Made by a program: the position numbers and the translations under genes
From: Paracoccus sp. R12_2
GTDB taxonomy: Bacteria; Pseudomonadota; Alphaproteobacteria; Rhodobacterales; Rhodobacteraceae
Length of the DNA: 64,000 nucleotides
Reading direction: 5' to 3'
NCBI RefSeq assembly: GCF_017744015.1
Contig: NZ_JAGHRA010000003.1
Span: forward strand, 186,001-250,000
In this document: positions 27,547-34,800 of the stretch, piece by piece
Position numbering within the stretch: the first letter of the stretch is position 1
Layout of the letters: every line of letters starts with the position of its first letter
The notes under the pieces: generated by a model
Database searches by the model: none
Seen by the model: only the letters and a program-made list of their open reading frames with translations
What the model was told of the DNA's origin: nothing

Positions 27547-27798
27547 GCACCCCCCCCGTCCACCAAGTCCCTGTTCCGCGCCATTAGTGGCAAGGGAGCC
27601 GCGGATAAAGAGCCGCTGCCGCTGCTGCCCGATGACCTTTATGCCGATATCGGCATAAGACCCATTATGCCGGAAGCCAGATTATGCCGACTTCGCAAGC
27701 GCTCTGCTGAAATTGCAGGCCATAGTCCTCTTTGCGCTCGGCATAAACTGACGCCCAAACGAAACTCAAGGGCGCTGAGGAATCCGGTTAGGGGTTAG
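27543..27798 (+). pseudogene. Frameshifted small gene after the methyltransferase-like gene
   Basis: The ATG at 27543 overlaps the upstream stop, but the frame ends after 14 codons at 27587. Removing one base from the C8 run at 27550-27557 would join it to KSLFRAISGKGAADKEPLPL, then PDDLYADIGI, and run to 27798. This reads like a real protein start that was frameshifted, or that shifts frame at the C run. The second half passes through repeated palindromic sites and looks less coding-like. Confidence 0.35.
27639..27746. repeat. Cluster of TTATGCCGA half-sites with a 20-bp perfect palindrome
   Basis: TTATGCCGATATCGGCATAA (27639-27658) is a perfect palindrome. Further half-sites are TTATGCCG (27665-27672), TTATGCCGA (27682-27690) and the inverse TCGGCATAA (27738-27746). 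Such clustering suggests a dimeric binding site, for example a resolution, partition or repressor site. The binding protein is unknown. Confidence 0.55.
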
Positions 27799-27912
27799 CG
27801 TGCCCACGATCCGATTGTCCGGGTGGGGCTTTGACGAAATGCGGCGTTGTCCCCTTATCAATCTCGTCATGGGCCCTTTGGCTCTCATTTGGATCGCGAG
27901 AGCGGATCACCG

Positions 27913-29280
27913 TTATGCAATGTTGGCCATCCTAAAAACCAGACCAGCCGCTGCGCACCCGGCGAGAACCGTCACTGGGCCGAGCTTGAAGCGAAACACC
28001 GCGACAAGCGCGGCAAGGACCAACGCCGCAGCAGACAGGTTCATTGTGGACCAGACGGGCACATCGAGATCGAGGCCGAAAGACGTGATCGTCTGCACCT
28101 CATCGAAAACAACATGCAGACCGAACCAGGCCGCAAGATTCATGATCACACCCACGACGGCAGCCGTGATGGCCGTCAGGGCTGCTGTCAGCACTTTGTT
28201 GTCGCGCAAGCGCTCGATGAACGGGGCACCTAGGAATATCCAGAGGAAGCAGGGTGTGAACGTAACCCATGTCGTCAGAAGCCCGCCCAGCGTTCCCGCC
28301 ATCAGCGGCGACAGTCCGCCCGTATCGCGGAAGGCTCCCATGAAGCCCACGAACTGCGTCACCATGATTAGTGGCCCGGGCGTAGTCTCGGCCATGCCGA
28401 GCCCGTCCAGCATCTCGCCGGGGACGAGCCAGCCGTAGTTCTGAACTGCTTCCTGCGCGACATAGGCAAGGACCGCATAAGCGCCACCGAAGGTCACCAC
28501 GGCCATGACGCTGAAGAAGCCTGCGATCTGGGCAAAAACGTTGGCCGGACCGAAGACGGCGAACAGCAGGGCGACCGGGACCAACCAGAGCACGAGGAAC
28601 GCTGCCGAGACGCGAAACGCCCACCCTCGGTTGACCTGTGTGTGAGCCGGCGACTCTTCGCCGAGCAGGGTATCGGCGTCATCGACCTGGACCTTGCCCA
28701 CCTTGCCGTGTCCGCCGCCGCCATGAAATGCAGGCAGTCCCGCACGCGCACCGAAGAACCCGATCAAGCCAGCAATCAGGATGATGAGCGGGAAAGGGAT
28801 GGCGAAGCCAAAGATCGCTACGAAGGCGGCGGCGGCGATGGCGACCATCGCGCCATTCTTCAGTGCACGCGAGCCGATGCGGATGACCGCCTGCACCACA
28901 ATGGCCAGCACCGCGGCCTTGAGCCCGAAGAACAGCGCCTCGACTGGCCCGACATTGCCGTAAAGCGCATAGATCCAGCTCAGCGCCATGATCGCCACGA
29001 CGCCGGGCAGCACGAAGAGGACGCCCGCGATGATGCCGCCGAGGGTGCGATGCATCAGCCAGCCGATATAGACGGCGAGTTGCATGGCTTCCGGTCCCGG
29101 CAGCAGCATGCAGTAGTTAAGCGCGTGAAGGAACCGCTTCTCGCCCAGCCAGCGCTGCTCTTCGACGAGGATGCGATGCATGAGCGCGATCTGTCCTGCG
29201 GGACCGCCAAAGCTCAGCAGGCCAATGCGAGCCCAGATGCGGGTGGCCGAAGCAAGGGTTGGATATGCGCGGTCCTGCAT
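27913..29280 (-). CDS. chrA: Chromate transporter ChrA
   Basis: 455 residues from the ATG at 29280, which shares one base with the chrB stop (TGATG). It is a two-domain CHR-family transporter: the first half has LLSFGGPAGQIALMHRIL and LPGPEAMQLAVYIGWLMH, and the second half repeats the pattern with VVTFGGAYAVLAYVAQEAV and ETTPGPLIMVTQFVGFMGAF. About 10-12 transmembrane helices are present, with a His/Gly-rich linker (FHGGGGHGKVGK). It exports chromate across the inner membrane and forms an operon with chrB. Confidence 0.92.
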   Translation of the reverse strand: MQDRAYPTLASATRIWARIGLLSFGGPAGQIALMHRILVEEQRWLGEKRFLHALNYCMLLPGPEAMQLAVYIGWLMHRTLGGIIAGVLFVLPGVVAIMALSWIYALYGNVGPVEALFFGLKAAVLAIVVQAVIRIGSRALKNGAMVAIAAAAFVAIFGFAIPFPLIILIAGLIGFFGARAGLPAFHGGGGHGKVGKVQVDDADTLLGEESPAHTQVNRGWAFRVSAAFLVLWLVPVALLFAVFGPANVFAQIAGFFSVMAVVTFGGAYAVLAYVAQEAVQNYGWLVPGEMLDGLGMAETTPGPLIMVTQFVGFMGAFRDTGGLSPLMAGTLGGLLTTWVTFTPCFLWIFLGAPFIERLRDNKVLTAALTAITAAVVGVIMNLAAWFGLHVVFDEVQTITSFGLDLDVPVWSTMNLSAAALVLAALVAVFRFKLGPVTVLAGCAAAGLVFRMANIA

Positions 29281-30101
29281 CAGTCTGCCTTCGGCTTGTT
29301 GGTGGGCCAGTTGTGGGTCTCGTCGGTCGCGTCCCGTGCCCATCGATAAAAGGCGTCATAGAGGAGCATCCCGGCCTCCAGTTGTTCCAGATCGTCGGAA
29401 TACATCCGCGACAAGCCGAGCGAAGCGGCAAGCAAACCGGCCGCTTCGGGTGCGAGGTCGAGGCGGGCGGTATCGGCACCGCGAACGATAGCGGCCAGGC
29501 GGTCGAGGGCGGGAATGCCTAGTCCGAACTCGGCCAGCATCACGTCGAAGGTGCAGAGTTCGCCCCGATGGCTCCAGAACACGCCCTCGATGTCGAAGGG
29601 CGCGGCATTGTAGCGCTCGGCGACACCCACCACTTCGGCGGGGGCAACGAACAGGATGATCGCACGGGGATCGAGAAAGCGCCGGATCAGCCAAGGACAG
29701 GCGATGCGGTCGATTTTGGGGCGGGAGCGGGTGACCCAAATGGTGCGGCCCTGCGCGTCGCGCGCGGGAAGCTTCGCCGGATCGATCAACGGCAGTCCGG
29801 CCGCTCGCCAAGCGTCGAACCCGCCCTCGAGATATTCCGAGGAGCAGCCTTCGGCGCGAAGCCAGGCAGCCGTGCCCTGACTGCGCCGATGGCCGGCTTG
29901 ACAGACGGCAATCGACGGCTGCCCGCCGAGTTGCGACGCGAGCGCGGCGAGCGCCTGGTCATCGATCCGGGCGGCGCCAGGGAGCAACCGTGGATCGGTC
30001 GCGAAATCCTCCTCGGACCGAACGTCGAGTAAGAGCGGCGCTCGAGGGGTTCCGATGATGCGGGTGAGTTTATCGAACGAAATGGCATTGGGCGCAGGCA
30101 T
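29280..30101 (-). CDS. chrB: ChrB-type chromate resistance/sensor protein with rhodanese domain
   Basis: 273 residues, with GGAGGAA upstream of the ATG at 30101. Residues 1-115 form a rhodanese-like domain (LLLDVRSEEDF, active-site loop VCQAGHRRSQGTA). Residues of about 120-273 are the ChrB C-terminal domain (WVTRSRPKIDRIACPWLIRRFLDPRA, CTFDVMLAEFGL). ChrB proteins act as chromate-responsive regulators or accessory proteins of chrA. The rhodanese fusion is a known variant. It is first in a leftward chrB-chrA operon. Confidence 0.88.
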   Translation of the reverse strand: MPAPNAISFDKLTRIIGTPRAPLLLDVRSEEDFATDPRLLPGAARIDDQALAALASQLGGQPSIAVCQAGHRRSQGTAAWLRAEGCSSEYLEGGFDAWRAAGLPLIDPAKLPARDAQGRTIWVTRSRPKIDRIACPWLIRRFLDPRAIILFVAPAEVVGVAERYNAAPFDIEGVFWSHRGELCTFDVMLAEFGLGIPALDRLAAIVRGADTARLDLAPEAAGLLAASLGLSRMYSDDLEQLEAGMLLYDAFYRWARDATDETHNWPTNKPKAD

Positions 30102-30353
30102 GTGCGTTCCTCCGTCGCCGGGGTTGAACAGGAACGCGATCTTCGGCTGGCGCCTCGTGGGGAGCTCGCAATCCCCATAATTTTAGATACGAAAGACCGG
30201 GTAGCCACGTCAAGAACTCTATATGCGGGTCAGCGTTGAAGAGGTGACGTCGAAATATTGTCTTGGCCGCGCGTGCCCTCAGATGGAGATCGACTGGTCA
30301 CAAAGCGGGGATTTGGCGCGAAGTTCATTGCTCCACCAACATGGAGCACAGAA

Positions 30354-30626
30354 ATGGAAAAATCCGATCATACATGCCTTGATCAGTATCTCGCATCATT
30401 CGAAGAAAGCCTTGCATCCAGAAACTACAAGCCGGATACGCTGAAAAATTATCGTTATTTGCTTCGGCGCTTCGGTCGCCTGCTCGATGACGAGGCCACC
30501 CTGATCGAAACGGCCAAACTCAACACCGTCGATCCCCACGCCTGGCTCGCCAACACCCTCGCCCGCATCCCGGACGACAAGATCACCAAGGTCGGCGACC
30601 TGCTGCGTTGGCGCTGGTACGGGTAG
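30354..30626 (+). pseudogene. Integrase N-terminus fused to IS66 transposase C-terminus
   Basis: From the ATG at 30354, about 45 residues resemble the SAM-like core-binding domain of a tyrosine recombinase (CLDQYLASFEESLASRNYKP, YRYLLRRFGRLLD). The frame then passes into the C-terminal end of an IS66 TnpC transposase (TLIETAKLNTVDPHAWLANTL, then ARIPDDKITKVGDLLRWRW). The join is in frame at about residue 44. It is a recombination chimera without catalytic residues of either enzyme, so probably non-functional. Confidence 0.6.
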
Positions 30627-30644
30627 CGGTCAGACCGGACGCTT

Positions 30645-30713
30645 ACTTTCGTAATCCTGGACGAACTGGACTATCTGCCCTTCGCCCGGTCGACCGAGGT
30701 CGCTCTTTCATGA
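30645..30713 (+). pseudogene. IS21-family IstB fragment
   Basis: Reads TFVILDELDYLPFARSTEVALS then a stop. This matches the Walker B region of IS21-family IstB helper ATPases (LDELGYLPF). Only about 22 codons remain. Bases 30714-30905 hold no recognisable gene. Confidence 0.55.
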
Positions 30714-30905
30714 GCTACGGCTACGCTGATCCTGATATATGGCTGACCCGTGAAAATCCGAAGCGATGCGTTGTAGAATTTTTCTCAAAATGTTCTGCAA
30801 CCGGACCGGCGGAGCAGGACCCTGAACCAAAATGCCAAGAGATTATCGTTGTAGAAAATTATCGAAAACTGGTGACAATGCCGAAGAGCGGGCACTGGGG
30901 GCGAC

Positions 30906-31625
30906 GTGGATAAGATCGACGAATTCTTTGACGACAGAAACAGGGCATGGTGCATTCACTGTAGCGGCGTTCTGGCGAACATGGTGACCACCGAGGACCA
31001 TGTCCCGACGCAGAGCTTCCTGAGAAAGCCGCGTCCTCATCATTTGCCTAAGGTGACAACGTGTTTTGACTGCAACAACGGCTTCTCTAAGGACGAGCAA
31101 TATGTCGGGGCGTTCCTCAGCTGTGTCGTGTCCGGCACCATCGACCCTGACAAGCAGTTTAACGCAAGTGCCGCGTCTGCACTTCGGAAAAGCCCGGCTC
31201 TTCGGTCAATGATCGATCAGTCCAAGACGGAGAGGCTTACCGAAACCGGTGAGGCCCAGATCGTTTGGATGCCTGACCGCGATAGAGTGAACCGAGTCGT
31301 CGTTAAGAACGCAAGGGGACATTCATTCTTCGAACTTGGGGAGCCAATGATGAACGATCCGGACATCGTCTGGACGTATCCTATCGGACTCCTGACGCCT
31401 GAGCAGAGGGCCGAGTTTGAGGGGGAGAACGAGGTTGGTGGGCTCTCAGTATTCCCTGAAGTGGGGAGCAAGATGATGACCAGGATCATGACTGGCCAAG
31501 ATCTGGATGGTAGCTGGGTCATCGTTCAAGATGGCATATACCGATATGAGGTCAATTTTGACGTTGGCGTCCGCGTCAGGACGGTCATCTTCGATTACTT
31601 GGCGACTGAGGTTTTCTGGAACTAA
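30906..31625 (+). CDS. HNH-nuclease-like zinc-finger protein
   Basis: 239 residues from a GTG at 30906. The N-terminal 70 residues hold CIHCSG, then TEDHVPTQSFL and TTCFDCNNGFSKDE. Two CxxC pairs enclose a DH motif and a trailing N, the arrangement of HNH endonucleases with a structural zinc. The rest (FELGEPMMNDPDIVWTYPIGLLTPEQ, GVRVRTVIFDYLATEVFWN) is not recognised. It may be a defence or homing nuclease, or an inactive relative. It stands alone between transposon debris and the inverted-repeat-bounded defence operon, and has lower GC than the chromosome. Confidence 0.6.
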   Translation: MDKIDEFFDDRNRAWCIHCSGVLANMVTTEDHVPTQSFLRKPRPHHLPKVTTCFDCNNGFSKDEQYVGAFLSCVVSGTIDPDKQFNASAASALRKSPALRSMIDQSKTERLTETGEAQIVWMPDRDRVNRVVVKNARGHSFFELGEPMMNDPDIVWTYPIGLLTPEQRAEFEGENEVGGLSVFPEVGSKMMTRIMTGQDLDGSWVIVQDGIYRYEVNFDVGVRVRTVIFDYLATEVFWN

Positions 31626-31708
31626 AGCGAACAGTGCCGTAAGTGGTGTGCCGATGACCTGACGTCGCTCGAAGCGCGCCTGACGCTTGCGCCACCTGAT
31701 GCCAACGT

Positions 31709-31804
31709 GCCCGGCGCGCTTGCCATGACACAGCCCCACGGCTACCAATCTCAAATCGGCAGACTCTGATTATTAGCGAGGGACCCGCGGGGGGGAGGTC
31801 ACTC
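31709..31804 (+). repeat. Left inverted repeat bracketing the Druantia-like operon
   Basis: 96 bp. It is an imperfect inverted copy of 42390-42485, sharing GCCCGGCGCGCTTGC, CAGACTCT, GAGGGACC and AGGTCACTC in order. It lies 40 bases from the helicase stop. The preceding 31626-31708 is gene-free and contains a second GCTTGCGCCA, so the true outer edge is uncertain. Confidence 0.6.
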
Positions 31805-31843
31805 GGGGGCCGGCGCGGTTGGCGCGCTTGTTACAGGCTACGT

Positions 31844-34800
31844 TCACGCATCTGGCGCAAATCGCGTGCGATCCACTGTTGCCAGAAGTCTGCGGGACGC
31901 CTCAAACGTATCTATTAGATAGAGTGAACAGCCCGCGTCCAGATGCTCCTTCAGATAGTTGGACAGCATGTTTGGATCCCAGAGGGGATGAACAATGACG
32001 AAAGCTTCTCTCCGTCCTTCCTCGCAAAGCACGATGGGCAGGGCATTCGGGCCGATATGATCGATACGCCGAGTTGAAGGCGACAAGCGGTGCAGATCCC
32101 CGGCGGCACGGTCCGCAAGTGTCCTCCAATCCAACAGCTCCGGTGCAGAGAAGTCTCCGCTAAAGCCGACATCATGCTCGGGGTCGGTCAGACAGCGCAG
32201 GAAGCTCATCCCGAGACGCCAGTCCAGAAGGCCGTGATAGTGTCGGTTCCCATATCTCTGCATGCAATGATAGCAGGCGAGACCGCAGTCTCGTCGGTGG
32301 GTGTCGGCGAGGAATCGCGAGGTCAGGGGGTCTTCTGAGTCGTCCAGCATCGATTGGATCAGCGCAGTGACAAGGGGACCCTCTTCGATGATCTCGGCTA
32401 GCCGACGACAGAAGCCGGCGCCGTTGACCAGAACATCTGCGATTTGAAGGACCGGGTGACCATCGTTCGATCGCGGTTCCAGAGGCTCAAACTCGTCGGG
32501 GTCGATATCGAAGCTCAGGGATGCGCGCTGGATCAACATATGGGTTGCACTGATCGCCGTCGCCCGCAAGCTCGTTCCGGTGACGTCCTTCCGGTTACCG
32601 CCAATTCGCTTCAAAGCGAGTCTGGGGTTCACCTGTTGCATCGTAATCGTTAGCGCATCCGTTCTTTTGCGCGAGAAGAGCCTGACGGAACGGGGTGCGA
32701 AACCGTCCTGCTCCTCGAACCATGAGCCAGACTGACGCGAGGTGGTCTCTAGGATTGCCTGATGCGGCATATGCGATACTTTCTGTGATCTTCCATCCTC
32801 CATTTCAAACCACGTCTGCCCCTGTGTCCGGGAAACCAGCGGATAAGGTTCTGGCGTGCCATCCTTGCCGAGTGGACCACGATTCCGCCGGATGATTTGC
32901 GCTTCCGACCCCGAAGAGAGAGTCATGTTGGTGCCTTGAACAGGCCGTAACGTCATAGGTGCAATGATGGAGGCTGTTTCTCGGCGGAGCAGCGGGGGAA
33001 ACTGCTCCATCCCATCCGATCTCTGCGGCTTGAAATCCGTCCGGAACGCCGCAGGGGAATGATAGGTTTCCATTGCGTCGCCGGAGAGAGGATGGCCGCA
33101 CTCGGCGCAGGTCAGCTCGGAAGAGACCTGACCTGCTTGGATCATCGTGACGCCATTGCACTGCGCGCAATCCGCAATCGTCTGTATCTCGCTCCACCAC
33201 TCCTTCGTTGGGGCGGGCGTGATTTCCCATTCTCTCTGCTTACCCTGACGCAGAAGGCCCAGAGGCGAGGTAAATCCGACCGGGGTATGTAACAGCTTGT
33301 CTCGCGCCAGCGTCTGACCAGGGGCAAACTCGTAGATCGCGAGATCCATTTCCCGGTCCACGGTGTCCCAGCCGACCGCATCCCGAGACGTTGCCTTCGG
33401 GCCAACGTAAAGGTTGCGCACGCGGGTTGGCATGCCGAACATCGGCAACAACCCGGCTTCGGCGAGGTGCTCCGCGAGACCCTCGGACGCAGTCCCCCCT
33501 ACTGGTGGACGCGTGGCCTCGATGGCGTCGATCAGCTCATCCGGAGACAGGCTCATCAGGAACTCGGATGCGCGGCCTGGGTAGCCGGCGCCGATGCTGG
33601 CTGCCAGCCGATCTCGTGTGTCGATGGACCGCTCGAGTGCTTTACGCAGAAGTTTCTGCCAGCCGCCCCCCGTCGCGAAATAGGCAACGACCGGGACATA
33701 TTCGCCGTGGATGTCGTGCTGCGTGTCACCGGGATAGCCCTCGCCCTGTGCCGCACGCAGGTCCGCGAAAGCCGCGGCAAGCCAGCCCTTTCGTATCAGA
33801 CGCCGACCGATATCAAGGTGATCCTGTGTCAGAAATGGTGGCGGCGGCGCATCTCCGGTGATGGCCCTCGGATTACGGAAGTAGTGCAGGTCATGGCTGC
33901 GCCCACGGCAGAGTGTCAGCGCGATTGAATACGCCTGACCGCGCCGGCCCGCTCTCCCAACTCGCTGCTGGTAATTGAAACGCTGGGGTGGCATGTTGGC
34001 CTGATAGACCGCCTGCAGAGAGCCGATATCAATACCGACTTCCATGGTCGTGGTCACCGATAGCATGTCGATCTCTCGCGCCCGCCGCACAAGGCTATCG
34101 GGAGCAGCATCAACGAAAATCCCCTTGAAGCGCCTTAACCGGTCAGCAGGCGAGCCGGTTTGACCGGTTAACTCCTCACACCGGAGCCGGAATACGCCCT
34201 GATCTTCACGCAGTGCGGTCTCGAGCCTGCGCGAGATGTAATTGCGCTCTCGGATATCCCTCGCGTTTGCATTGGCCGCCTGTGGAAGCGGAGCATGACA
34301 TCGGGTGCAGATTCCGAATCCTTTATGCAGATGGGCACGATGGCAGGTTTGGCATTCGAAAACCGGCGCATCGGGAGGCACGACCTTTACGAAAAGCCGC
34401 TCGATCCGGATGATGCCGCCGCTGTGGCCGAGCCCCTTCAACCCATCCAGTAGCCCTGTGATCTCGTCCTCCGACAGGTCGAGCGCGTCGAGGAAGGCAC
34501 GAACGCGGCGGCTCCGTATATCCTGGGCCGCGTGCCATTCCTTGACGCCGTCAGGCACCCATTTATTGGCCTGAACCCGGTAGCTGTCGGCAAAGACGCG
34601 CAGCAGCGCATCGAGCCGGTCACTATGAGTATCCGCTCTACCCGTCAGGCAAGGAAAGCCAATCCCGGTTTCCTCAAGCGCGAAATAGTTGCGAGAGAAA
34701 ATTACATCCTCAACCAATGTGCGTTGTTCGCCTGCAACCTGGTTGCGCGCAGCACCCACATCCTGAACGTCCACGTTACGTGCCCAAGTGGGTATACCAC

